From contig JAAWKH010000016.1 of NCBI GenBank assembly GCA_022797295.1, positions 1 through 40,546 of the forward strand: a DNA stretch of 40,546 bases, in the 5' to 3' direction. Shown here in pieces: positions 34,441 through 40,546 of the stretch. Origin of the DNA: Peptococcaceae bacterium (GTDB lineage: Bacteria; Bacillota; Dehalobacteriia; UBA4068; UBA4997). The notes beneath the pieces were generated by a model. It searched no databases, had not been told where the DNA came from, and saw only the letters and a program-made list of their open reading frames with translations. Numbering within the stretch: position 1 is the first letter of the stretch; each line of letters starts with the position of its first letter. The position numbers and the translations under genes were made by a program.

Positions 34441-34845
34441 TCAATAGCTGTTGCTTTGAATTTTAGCGATTAATGCTTCTTGCAAAATTTGAGAAAAATT
34501 TAAGTCCTTAGCTATAGCGGCTTCATTAAGCCATTCCGGAATGCTTAGGGTTTTTTTAACAGCGCGTGAACTATTGCGTTTTTTGTAAGCCAGCATATCA
34601 AACTCCACAACCATTAAAAAGCTGTCAGGTTCAAGCTTTATGCTTGTGGGGTCGGAGCTTGAAGGGAGAGGTTGATGTTCGACTTCCCGGCATTCAAGGG
34701 CTAAGCCGAGGGCTTCAACGGCCATTTCATAGGCTTGGGCCATATCATCACCTTGGGTTAAACATTCCGGAATATCAGGAAAGGACACCCAAAAACCACC
34801 TTCTTCGGCTTTGTGAAACAATGCTGGATAAAATAATTTTTGCAT
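34441..34845 (-). CDS. hicB: HicB-type antitoxin
   Basis: A 134-residue antitoxin of the HicAB type II system. The N-terminal HicB fold is clear (YPALFHKAEEGGFWVSFPDIPECLTQGDD, then EMAVEALGL). The C-terminal part (about 95-134, LSIPEWLNEAAIAKDLNFSQILQEAL) is a ribbon-helix-helix-type DNA-binding domain. ATG 34845 has AAGGAGGTG 6 bases upstream, placed in the 16-base gap after hicA. HicB neutralises HicA and is expected to repress the operon through the palindrome at 35089-35102. Confidence 0.93.
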   Translation of the reverse strand: MQKLFYPALFHKAEEGGFWVSFPDIPECLTQGDDMAQAYEMAVEALGLALECREVEHQPLPSSSDPTSIKLEPDSFLMVVEFDMLAYKKRNSSRAVKKTLSIPEWLNEAAIAKDLNFSQILQEALIAKIQSNSY

Positions 34846-34861
34846 AAACAGCACCTCCTTG

Positions 34862-35050
34862 TTATTTTAAGCCGGCCTGCTTTAATATGGCCTGTTCCAA
34901 ACCTTTTTTAAGAGTTTGACTGTGATAGGGAACTTCGGTTTGCTTGCCGGTTTGCAGGTTGCGCATTTTTATATGAGAGCCATTTTGGCCCACTTGGATA
35001 AATCCATTTTGTTGGAGAAGTTTTAGCATTTCTCGTGGCGTTAAAGGCAT
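34862..35050 (-). CDS. hicA: HicA-type mRNA interferase toxin
   Basis: A 62-residue double-stranded RNA-binding-like toxin that cleaves mRNA. The family marks are MPLTPREMLKLLQQNGF, the catalytic histidine in NGSHIKM (H26), and a VPYHSQTLKKGLEQAILKQAGL ending. The toxin is encoded first, as usual for hicAB. AAAGGA lies 9-10 bases before the ATG. The small size and intact histidine suggest a functional toxin. Confidence 0.93.
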   Translation of the reverse strand: MPLTPREMLKLLQQNGFIQVGQNGSHIKMRNLQTGKQTEVPYHSQTLKKGLEQAILKQAGLK

Positions 35051-35080
35051 TAGGCAAAGTCCTTTCTGGTTTGTAATTAT

Positions 35081-35109
35081 ATTTTAACACGTAATATTAC
35101 GTATGTCAA
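35081..35109 (-). promoter_or_regulatory. hicAB promoter
   Basis: A perfect TTGACA (35109-35104) and TAAAAT (35086-35081) with a 17-base spacer on the minus strand, about 30 bases before hicA. Confidence 0.85.
35089..35102. promoter_or_regulatory. hicAB operator palindrome
   Basis: ACGTAATATTACGT is a perfect 14-base palindrome lying wholly in the spacer between -35 and -10 of the hicAB promoter. This is the expected site for repression by the HicB DNA-binding domain. Confidence 0.7.
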
Positions 35110-35161
35110 TAACAAACGCGCCTCATTTTTAGGGAGGTGTGGCGTACTATTGTCGCAAATA

Positions 35162-35192
35162 AAAACGCCTACCTAAATAAGGTAAGCGTTTT
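35162..35192 (-). terminator. Terminator of the amino acid ABC transporter operon
   Basis: Arms 35162-35173 and 35181-35192 pair with one wobble. On the minus strand the hairpin is followed by a T run. Confidence 0.8.
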
Positions 35193-35197
35193 GCTGT

Positions 35198-35896
35198 TTA
35201 GTTGTTCGTCCGCTGATTGGTGGCGGCGTTTAAGCGTCTTTGATATATCCGCATAATGGTGGAAAGCGTGAAGTTCAGCACAAAGTACAGCAGCATAGCA
35301 AAGCCGTAAAGCAGGCAAACTTCGGTGAAATCTACGGCGTGCCCGGTGTAGGTGGGCAGTTTGGCTTGCAAATCTTTGGTGTTGAAAAGCAGTTCACCAA
35401 AAGCAACCTGCGCTGCAAATGAGGTATCCTTGATAACAGTGACCACTTGGCTCATCATCGTGGGGATGATTCGGCGGAAGCACTGAGGAATAACAATATA
35501 CCAAAGGGTGCCGGCCAGGGTGAAGCCTTGGGAAGCTGCGGCTTCAAACTGTCCTTTAGGAATAGAGTTTAGGCCGCCGCGCACAATCTCTGCCATCATT
35601 GCTGAGGTGAAAAGCACATAGGCAAAACAGATACGGCCGAAGCGCCCAGGCATTGGTGCGGCAATGAAGCAGACCATTACCCAAAGCAGGTTGGGCGTGT
35701 TGCGAAAAATTTCTACATAAAAGCCGGCCAGTTTGCGCAGGAAGAAATTGCCGTAGCTGCGGATAATACCCAGCACTGTGCCGATTACGATTGAGAAAAA
35801 GATGCTTACGGCCGCTAAAAGAACAGTGTTGGCAAAACCGCGCATAATATACATAACGTTGTCCGGCGTGAAAACGGAGTTAATAGATTCTATCAT
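35198..35896 (-). CDS. Polar amino acid ABC transporter permease (second permease)
   Basis: A 232-residue inner-membrane permease of the His/Glu/Gln/Arg (HisMQ) type with about five membrane helices. The EAA loop, which contacts the ATPase, reads EAAASQGFTLAGTLWYIVIPQCFRRIIP. It pairs with the other permease as a heterodimer. GAGGAGGTGG lies before ATG 35896, which overlaps the previous stop (ATGA). The last gene of the operon; a terminator follows. Confidence 0.93.
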   Translation of the reverse strand: MIESINSVFTPDNVMYIMRGFANTVLLAAVSIFFSIVIGTVLGIIRSYGNFFLRKLAGFYVEIFRNTPNLLWVMVCFIAAPMPGRFGRICFAYVLFTSAMMAEIVRGGLNSIPKGQFEAAASQGFTLAGTLWYIVIPQCFRRIIPTMMSQVVTVIKDTSFAAQVAFGELLFNTKDLQAKLPTYTGHAVDFTEVCLLYGFAMLLYFVLNFTLSTIMRIYQRRLNAATNQRTNN

Positions 35897-36615
35897 GCTA
35901 CCACCTCCTCAACCTTTTCCAGTTCCTTGGCCTGCTGGCTGTCACGTTTTTTTAGCCGTTCCTCGTAGTTGCGGGCCCAAGCGGAGAGCGGGAAGCAGAT
36001 AAAGAAGTATAGCACACCGCAAAGCAGATAGGCCGGGCCGTAGCTCATATAACCGTTTGTGGCGTTGGAATTGGCGAAATACATCAAATCCAGGCCGGCA
36101 ATCATCGCCACGGTGGATGTGTTCTTGATCAGATTTACCATCTGATTTACCAACGGCGGCAGGATAATTTTTACCGTTTGCGGCAAAATGATTAGCGTCA
36201 TAGTTTGGATATAGGTGAAACCCTGGCTGGCTGCGGCCTCAAATTGGCCTTTGGGAATGGAGCCGATGCCGGCCCGCACCACCTCAGACATATAAGCGCC
36301 GGTGTAAATGCCCACGCAGAGAATACCAATCAGCTTTTTTTCCAACACAATGCCTGCATATGGCAGGGCATAGTACACAAAGAAAACCTGAATGGGCAGC
36401 GGTGTGTTTTGGAAAAATTCAACGTAAACTCGGGAAATTCCTCGCAGCAGCAGTTTGTTGGAGGTTGACATCAGGCCGAAAACTACGCCCAAAAACAGGG
36501 ATAGCAACAGGGCCAGCAAAGCAACCTGTAGGGTATTTCCAAACGCTGTTAGCAAACGGGGCCAGTTGCTAAACAAATCCTGCCAGCGCCAAAGCTCTAA
36601 AATCTGGTTAATCAT
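35893..36615 (-). CDS. Polar amino acid ABC transporter permease (first permease)
   Basis: A 240-residue HisMQ-type permease with the EAA loop EAAASQGFTYIQTMTLIILPQTVKIILPP. It has about five helices and a long charged C-terminal tail (RNYEERLKKRDSQQAKELEKVEE). ATG 36615 is preceded by AAGGAGG 8 bases upstream, so the longer frame to 36654 is rejected. It is separated from the binding-protein gene by 217 bases holding two inverted repeats, which may lower its expression relative to the binding protein. Confidence 0.93.
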   Translation of the reverse strand: MINQILELWRWQDLFSNWPRLLTAFGNTLQVALLALLLSLFLGVVFGLMSTSNKLLLRGISRVYVEFFQNTPLPIQVFFVYYALPYAGIVLEKKLIGILCVGIYTGAYMSEVVRAGIGSIPKGQFEAAASQGFTYIQTMTLIILPQTVKIILPPLVNQMVNLIKNTSTVAMIAGLDLMYFANSNATNGYMSYGPAYLLCGVLYFFICFPLSAWARNYEERLKKRDSQQAKELEKVEEVVA

Positions 36616-36677
36616 TGGTAAATCCTCCTTATTTAATAACAAGGGCCTTTTCACAAGGGAACGCTGTTGTTAAATTC

Positions 36678-36766
36678 CTTCGTTATAAGGGTTCTGCACG
36701 CAAATTTTTATTACGAGGGCGGCCAGCGACGGGAGCGGCCGCGGCGGCAGAACCCTTATAACGAAG
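36678..36766. repeat. 20-base perfect inverted repeat inside the ABC operon
   Basis: Perfect 20-base arms (36678-36697 and 36747-36766) enclose a 49-base GC-rich centre. In the mRNA it would form a long stem-loop between the binding-protein and permease genes. Confidence 0.75.
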
Positions 36767-36795
36767 TTAAGGAGCAGACTTTCTCTGCTCCTTAA
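36767..36795 (-). terminator. Stem-loop directly after the binding-protein gene
   Basis: Perfect 11-base arms (36767-36777, 36785-36795) with a 7-base loop and no T run. It abuts the 20-base inverted repeat. More likely a 3' stabiliser or partial terminator than a full stop. Confidence 0.55.
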
Positions 36796-36832
36796 AATTC
36801 GTCAAAATTACTGTCAGGCTTACGCAGTAAAA

Positions 36833-37669
36833 TTACTCGGTGAAAGAAGCAACAACGCCGTTATCTTCAATAATCTGGGCCATGGTGCCATCAGCCAGCC
36901 AACCTGTTACCAGGTTTTCCAGATAGGCAGACCATTCAGTGGCGTCTTTTTTGGAGGCCAGGCCATATTCCTGCGGAGAGAAGCGAATGCTTTCCACGAT
37001 GTGATTGGTGTTGTCAACATAACCAGCCAAAATGGAGCCGTCAACGCTGAATGCCTGCACACGGCCAGCGTCCAGAGCAGCTTTAATCTCAGGATAGGAA
37101 GCATATTCCTCAAAGTTTTTGTCCTCGTCCAGAGTAACGTTGGCCTCGGCAGCAGCGGCAATCAGAGCTGCTTTGGAGGTTGCGCCGGTGGCTACGCCAA
37201 TTTTGATTTCTGCCAAATCCTCAAAGGTTTCAATGCCACTGTCATTCTTAACCAGCAGAGATACTGCGTCGGTGTAGTAAGGTGTGGTGAAATTCCAGGA
37301 AGCTTTGCGTTCCTCATTGATGGTGAAAGTGGCGGCCACGATGTCAATATCACCAGAATCCAGCAGCTGACCACGGGTGGCGGCGGTTACTGGGATAAAT
37401 TCCACTTTATCAATGCCCAGTTCCTCGGCAATTTTGTGAGCCAAATCAATCTCAATGCCGGAATAGGTGTTGGTGGCAGTGTCCAGCAGGCCAAAGCCGG
37501 GAACGTCGGTTTTAACGCCCACGCGCAAAACGCCGCGCTGAGTGATTGCGTCAGGGGTAAGGCCGCCGGTTGTGGCGCCACCCTGATTGCTGGGGGCCTT
37601 ATCGCCGCCGCAAGCTGCCAAAGCTACTAACATAGTTAATGATAAAAGCAATGCAAAAAGTTTCTTCAT
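36833..37669 (-). CDS. Amino acid ABC transporter substrate-binding lipoprotein
   Basis: Extracytoplasmic solute-binding protein, family 3. The lipoprotein signal ends in LVALAAC (C20). A low-complexity linker (Gly/Thr/Asn) precedes the binding fold. The family beginning ITQRGVLRVGVKTDVPGFG, then GIEIDLAHKIAEELG, and later EIKIGVATGATSKAAL are clear. The SBP_bac_3 fold suggests a glutamate/glutamine/aspartate-type ligand, not resolvable by eye. 278 residues. AAGGAAGG precedes the ATG. It is the second gene of the operon. Confidence 0.95.
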   Translation of the reverse strand: MKKLFALLLSLTMLVALAACGGDKAPSNQGGATTGGLTPDAITQRGVLRVGVKTDVPGFGLLDTATNTYSGIEIDLAHKIAEELGIDKVEFIPVTAATRGQLLDSGDIDIVAATFTINEERKASWNFTTPYYTDAVSLLVKNDSGIETFEDLAEIKIGVATGATSKAALIAAAAEANVTLDEDKNFEEYASYPEIKAALDAGRVQAFSVDGSILAGYVDNTNHIVESIRFSPQEYGLASKKDATEWSAYLENLVTGWLADGTMAQIIEDNGVVASFTE

Positions 37670-37758
37670 AATTTTTTTCCTTCCTTTTTAATATAGAGTA
37701 TATATCCTTGCATAATGCTAAGCCTGCAACATTATGGACAAGCAAGCAAACTGCTTTC

Positions 37759-38478
37759 CTATAAAATTTTGCTCAGGAAAGCTTTGGTGCGCTCCTCTGT
37801 GGGGTTCACAAAGAAGTGTTCCGGCGAACCTTCCTCCAAAATTCGCCCGTCGTCCATAAAGATAACGCGGTCGGCTACCTGGCGGGCAAAGCCCATTTCG
37901 TGGGTTACAACCACCATAGTAATGTTTTCTGAGGAAAGTTTAATCATAACATCCAGCACTTCCTGCACCGTTTCCGGGTCCAGGGCGCTGGTGGGCTCGT
38001 CGAACAGAATAATTTTAGCGCGTGAGCACAGGGCGCGAGCAATGGCCACCCGCTGTTGCTGCCCACCGGACAGGGTGGAGGGATAAACATTGGATTTTTC
38101 CCGCAGGCCTACAATATCCAGATATTTGTAGGCCAAATCCTCTGCTTCGGCCTTAGGCACCTTTTGCAGTTTGATTGGCGCCAGGGTCAGGTTTTGCAGC
38201 ACTGTTTTGTGCGGATAAAGATTGAACTGCTGAAAAACCATTGCAGTGGTGTTGCGGGCAATTTCAATCTTGTTTTTGTGGGTTAGCCGCGTGCCGTTTA
38301 TGTAAACCTCGCCTGAGGTTGGCTCCTCCAAAAAATTCATACAGCGCACCGTGGTGCTTTTACCGGAGCCGGAGGGCCCGATGATAACCAGCTTTTCACC
38401 CTCTGCCACCTCCAGGTTGACGTCTTTCAGAACATGGACGTTGCCAAAGAACTTGTTTACGTTTACCAACTTAATCAA
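37759..38478 (-). CDS. Amino acid ABC transporter ATP-binding protein (GlnQ type)
   Basis: A 239-residue ATPase of the polar amino acid importer family. Motifs: Walker [10 protein letters not shown] (34-42), Q-loop [15 protein letters not shown], signature [15 protein letters not shown], Walker [14 protein letters not shown], and switch histidine VVTHEMGFA. It starts with TTG at 38478; AAGGAGG lies 8 bases before it. First gene of the operon, which is unusual in that the ATPase precedes the binding protein. Confidence 0.95.
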   Translation of the reverse strand: MIKLVNVNKFFGNVHVLKDVNLEVAEGEKLVIIGPSGSGKSTTVRCMNFLEEPTSGEVYINGTRLTHKNKIEIARNTTAMVFQQFNLYPHKTVLQNLTLAPIKLQKVPKAEAEDLAYKYLDIVGLREKSNVYPSTLSGGQQQRVAIARALCSRAKIILFDEPTSALDPETVQEVLDVMIKLSSENITMVVVTHEMGFARQVADRVIFMDDGRILEEGSPEHFFVNPTEERTKAFLSKIL

Positions 38479-38608
38479 CGGCGGCTCCTCCTTTCTTTTA
38501 GACCATAATTATACGTTTTTTGTGCATAAATTACATTTTGATACTTGGCCCGACTTTTGTTTGCTGTTGCACATATCAGTGAGTGTATCAAAAATTAAAT
38601 ACCTTATT
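38479..38608 (-). promoter_or_regulatory. Leader of the ABC transporter operon
   Basis: About 125 bases are transcribed before the ATPase gene. They contain distant 9-base complementary arms TTTTGATAC (38536-38544) and GTATCAAAA (38585-38593). I do not recognise a riboswitch class, and no leader peptide with a clear ribosome site is seen. The rest of the intergenic stretch to 38739 is AT-rich and holds the promoter. Confidence 0.4.
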
Positions 38609-38637
38609 ATTATACATTATTTAAGCCGACAAGTCAA
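38609..38637 (-). promoter_or_regulatory. Promoter of the ABC transporter operon
   Basis: TTGACT (38637-38632) and TATAAT (38614-38609) on the minus strand with a 17-base spacer. Confidence 0.8.
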
Positions 38638-38739
38638 GCCAAAGGGGTGGTCTTTCAATTTTGCATATTGTATAATACAAAAACGTTCCTTTGCCCAAAA
38701 AGGGATTTTGCCGTAATTTTTAGGTCTTAAAAGCCGGCA

Positions 38740-38767
38740 GAAAGGCGGCCTAAGTTGGCCGCCTTTC
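38740..38767 (-). terminator. Terminator of the CAP-domain gene
   Basis: Perfect 11-base GC-rich arms (38740-38750, 38757-38767) downstream of the minus-strand CAP gene. It separates that gene from the ABC operon promoter. Confidence 0.75.
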
Positions 38768-38825
38768 CATTTGTAAAGAAAATATAAGGAATTCACAGGG
38801 AAGATACTTTCATATTAAATAAGTT

Positions 38826-39563
38826 TTATTTTTGCACAAAAAACTGGGCCCAGTAAGGTGTGCCGTTGATAACGGTGTAGCCAATACCAATGCTGTTGTA
38901 GTTGCTGTTCAAAATGTTGGCGCGATGGCCGGATGAATTCATCCAATCCGTCATCACGGAGTTTGGTGTGCGCTGGCCGTAAGCAATGTTTTCACCGGCG
39001 CGGCGGTAGCTAACGCCGCCTTCTTTCAAGGCTGTGAAGCAGCTGCGGCCGTCCGGCCGGGTGTGGGAAAAGCTGCGGGCACATTCTGCTGCGCGCACTT
39101 GGGCTGCGGCGGAGGCTTTGGCGTCCAGTGTCAGGGGTTTCAAGCCGCGGGCGGCGCGCTCCTTGTTCACCAGCTGCAAAACCTGGTTTACATAACTGCT
39201 GTTGGTGTCCTGTTCCGGTTGGTCGCTTGGTTTGTTATTATCGTTGTCAGGATTGGGATTGGGCGTCGGTTCCGGTTCCGGTGTGGGCTCTGGTTTAACA
39301 TCTGGCTGATTATCGGCGCTGGGTGGGATTACCGGAGTTTCATTTGGCTTATCTGCCGGTATGTTGCCCGGCTTGTTATTTTCCGGTTTGCTAATGCCCA
39401 CCTGCTGCATAATGTCGTTCCAGAAGCTATCGCTGGTTTGTATGTACTGCCAAAGTTCGTCCTGCGGCTGTTGCTGGTTCTGGTTCCAGTTGGCGGCCAG
39501 CGCGGTGCTGCTCAACATACAAAAAACGGCGATTGTTAATGTGATACTCAATAGTTTTTTCAT
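38826..39563 (-). CDS. Secreted CAP-domain (SCP-like/YkwD) protein
   Basis: A 245-residue exported protein. The signal peptide (about 1-24) ends ALA-ANW. Next comes a helical segment, then a Pro/Glu/Asn/Asp-rich spacer (about 60-120). The C-terminal CAP domain (about 122-245) carries the family motifs LVNKERAARGLKPL, FSHTRPDG, GENIAYG, MNSSGHRANILN and GIGYT...YWAQFF. This matches bacterial YkwD-type CAP proteins; some are spore-coat or envelope proteins, but enzymatic function is unproven. AAAGGAG lies about 9 bases before the ATG. Confidence 0.92.
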   Translation of the reverse strand: MKKLLSITLTIAVFCMLSSTALAANWNQNQQQPQDELWQYIQTSDSFWNDIMQQVGISKPENNKPGNIPADKPNETPVIPPSADNQPDVKPEPTPEPEPTPNPNPDNDNNKPSDQPEQDTNSSYVNQVLQLVNKERAARGLKPLTLDAKASAAAQVRAAECARSFSHTRPDGRSCFTALKEGGVSYRRAGENIAYGQRTPNSVMTDWMNSSGHRANILNSNYNSIGIGYTVINGTPYWAQFFVQK

Positions 39564-39606
39564 AAACTATCACTCCTTTGCGTTTTTAAGTTTTGTTTTC
39601 AGTTTC

Positions 39607-39657
39607 CGGTCAGTGACCGCTCGGCTTTGGGGCGTTGGGTCATTGACTGAAATCAGT
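39607..39657. promoter_or_regulatory. Cluster of TCA/TGA inverted half-sites upstream of the CAP gene
   Basis: The cluster has three members. CGGTCAGTGACCG (39607-39619) is a perfect odd palindrome. GTCATTGAC (39639-39647) repeats its core. ACTGAAATCAGT (39646-39657) has 5-base arms reaching the -10 box. Together they look like operators for a dimeric regulator downstream of the start site. Confidence 0.45.
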
Positions 39658-39684
39658 ATAACGCAGGGGTGGGGCCTTTGGCAA
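39655..39684 (-). promoter_or_regulatory. Promoter of the CAP-domain gene
   Basis: TTGCCA (39684-39679) and TATACT (39660-39655) on the minus strand with an 18-base spacer. Confidence 0.55.
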
Positions 39685-39839
39685 TGGTAAAAAAGGACTA
39701 TCCTGGCGAACTTTGGCGATAAGGCGGTCTTTTGCCAACGATTGCCGGCAAAGGAAAATCATACGGGCCAAAAACCTGCAAGTTTGGGTGGTTTTTTGCT
39801 GTATTTATTTGATTTGAGGTGAAACGTGCCTGAACGTTC

Positions 39840-39868
39840 TTGAATTTGCTAGAATCTTGGTGTATAAT
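39840..39868 (+). promoter_or_regulatory. Promoter of the small lipoprotein gene
   Basis: TTGAAT (39840-39845) and TATAAT (39863-39868) with a 17-base spacer. Confidence 0.75.
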
Positions 39869-40006
39869 TTATTATATTAATGAACAAGGAAACGAAAAGA
39901 GGGATGTTATATGCAGGGTATGTTTTATGGGGCATCTCAAGGAAAAAAGCGGGATATATTGCCGCTTTTAAGTAAGCTGGGTGAAAAAAGGGAAAAGGCA
40001 GGATTT

Positions 40007-40480
40007 ATGAAAAAACGGATAATACTGTTTGCCGTGTTGCTGTTGATTTTGCCGGCTTCGGCTGCTTGTTCCACCCACGCCAGCAAGTCGGCTGTCTTTA
40101 ATGTGGAAACCGGCGATGAGATTAAAGTGACGGTGGATGTTAAGGCCGGCTATGATTTGACTATGGAGGTGCCTTTTGCGATAAGCAAGGGCGATGAGGT
40201 TGTGCTGAACGGCGCCTTTGGCTTGCCGGAGGCCTATGAAACCTATTACCAGCTGGCGGAGGCTGACCCTAACGCCACCATTTTGGCTGAGGATAGCAAG
40301 GATGGCAACGCTTACTTTTTCTACACTGTGACTAACCCGGAAACGCAGACGACGGAATATGATTACTTTGTGCAGGTTGCCGGCTCCCAAACTGTGGTGA
40401 TTATTGGCTCGACAGCTGAGCGAGAGGCGGTGGAGGCGGCCTTTGCAGCAACCACAATCGGTTTGGCGGAAGATGAATAA
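40007..40480 (+). CDS. Small predicted lipoprotein of unknown function
   Basis: A 157-residue protein with a lipoprotein signal (MKKRIILFAVLLLILPASAAC, lipobox SAAC). The mature domain is acidic and beta-rich with no family I recognise. It reads like a small sensor or substrate-holding lipoprotein (VFNVETGDEIKVTVDVKAGYDLTMEVPF). I start at ATG 40007 because the signal peptide begins there. An in-frame ATG at 39911, with GAGGG 7 bases upstream, would add 32 basic residues and is a real alternative or a separate leader peptide. A promoter lies at 39840-39868. Confidence 0.75.
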   Translation: MKKRIILFAVLLLILPASAACSTHASKSAVFNVETGDEIKVTVDVKAGYDLTMEVPFAISKGDEVVLNGAFGLPEAYETYYQLAEADPNATILAEDSKDGNAYFFYTVTNPETQTTEYDYFVQVAGSQTVVIIGSTAEREAVEAAFAATTIGLAEDE

Positions 40481-40496
40481 ATTAAAAGATAGCCTA

Positions 40497-40525
40497 TTGT
40501 TTTTTTGAAGCAAAAGGTATATAAT
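40497..40525 (+). promoter_or_regulatory. Promoter at the right edge
   Basis: TTGTTT (40497-40502) and TATAAT (40520-40525) with a 17-base spacer. The gene it serves lies outside the window. Confidence 0.55.
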
Positions 40526-40528
40526 AAA

Positions 40529-40546
40529 AGTAGGGAATTCCCTACT
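40529..40546. promoter_or_regulatory. Perfect 18-base palindrome at the right edge (operator candidate)
   Basis: AGTAGGGAATTCCCTACT is its own reverse complement. It lies directly after the edge promoter, where a repressor would sit on the transcription start. It may continue past the window. Confidence 0.5.

Larger units (their letters stand above)
39564..40006. other. Divergent intergenic region between the CAP and lipoprotein genes
   Basis: About 440 bases without a firm gene. It holds the CAP promoter and half-site cluster (39607-39684), a stem with TTTGCC/GGCAAA arms near 39730-39756, a weak hairpin with AAAAACC/GGTTTTT arms near 39769-39796, the lipoprotein promoter (39840-39868), and an upstream in-frame ATG at 39911. 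Confidence 0.5.

Noticed and set aside
38641..38700. Plus-strand TATAAT near 38678 as a promoter
   Set aside because: No -35 at a suitable distance and no plus-strand gene downstream before 39911.

Overview
The window looks like the chromosome of an endospore-forming member of the Bacillota (Firmicutes). It carries both subunits of dipicolinate synthase (dpaA/dpaB), a SpoIID lytic transglycosylase, a YlmC/YmxH protein, TepA, a YlzJ-like protein and an FtsK/SpoIIIE translocase. The gene order from the YlxY-like deacetylase to CinA follows the classic sporulation/lysine/cell-division neighbourhood known from Bacillus and Clostridia. The core genes are GC-rich and alanine-rich, with many TTG starts (asd, rodZ, rimO, ruvB, the ABC ATPase). 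I read this as a mid-GC anaerobic Clostridia-type lineage, but cannot name a genus.

Layout. (1) 1-3630: a small accessory block between tRNA-Ala and tRNA-Pro, both on the minus strand. It holds an unknown 231-residue protein, an AT-rich MATE-type exporter with an attenuator-like leader, and a divergent Rpn-type nuclease. (2) 3717-8806: a PatA-like aminotransferase, methionine aminopeptidase, a flavin-reductase-like protein, a basic membrane protein (minus strand), and a DUF815 ATPase overlapping a DUF4491 membrane protein. (3) 8834-28549: a long plus-strand run: degenerate ylxY, D-Ala-D-Ala carboxypeptidase, M16 peptidase, dut, ylmC/ymxH, dapB, dpaA, dpaB, asd, dapA, RNase J, tepA, ylzJ, ftsK, rodZ, rimO, pgsA, a stand-alone CinA C-domain, and a lipoprotein. 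(4) 28555-28671: a bidirectional terminator and tRNA-Thr on the minus strand. (5) 28785-34398: a repair/queuosine/sporulation run ruvC-ruvA-ruvB-queH-spoIID-queA. (6) 34441-35109: a hicAB toxin-antitoxin module with a palindromic operator inside its promoter. (7) 35162-38637: a minus-strand polar amino acid ABC transporter operon (ATPase, binding protein, two permeases). (8) 38740-40546: a secreted CAP-domain protein (minus), a small lipoprotein (plus), and at the edge a promoter followed by a perfect 18-bp palindrome.

How the genes fit together. Asd, DapA and DapB make the dihydrodipicolinate-pathway intermediates. DpaA/DpaB divert that product to dipicolinic acid for the spore core, while the rest goes to diaminopimelate for peptidoglycan. 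The carboxypeptidase, RodZ, FtsK, PgsA and SpoIID cover envelope growth, division and spore engulfment. RuvABC handles Holliday junctions, and QueA/QueH complete tRNA queuosine.

No CRISPR array, rRNA, insertion sequence or prophage is visible. The most interesting non-routine signals are the MATE leader with an apparent ATA start, the hicAB operator, the inverted repeats inside the ABC operon, the half-site cluster in front of the CAP gene, and the histone-H1-like basic tails on RNase J and FtsK.
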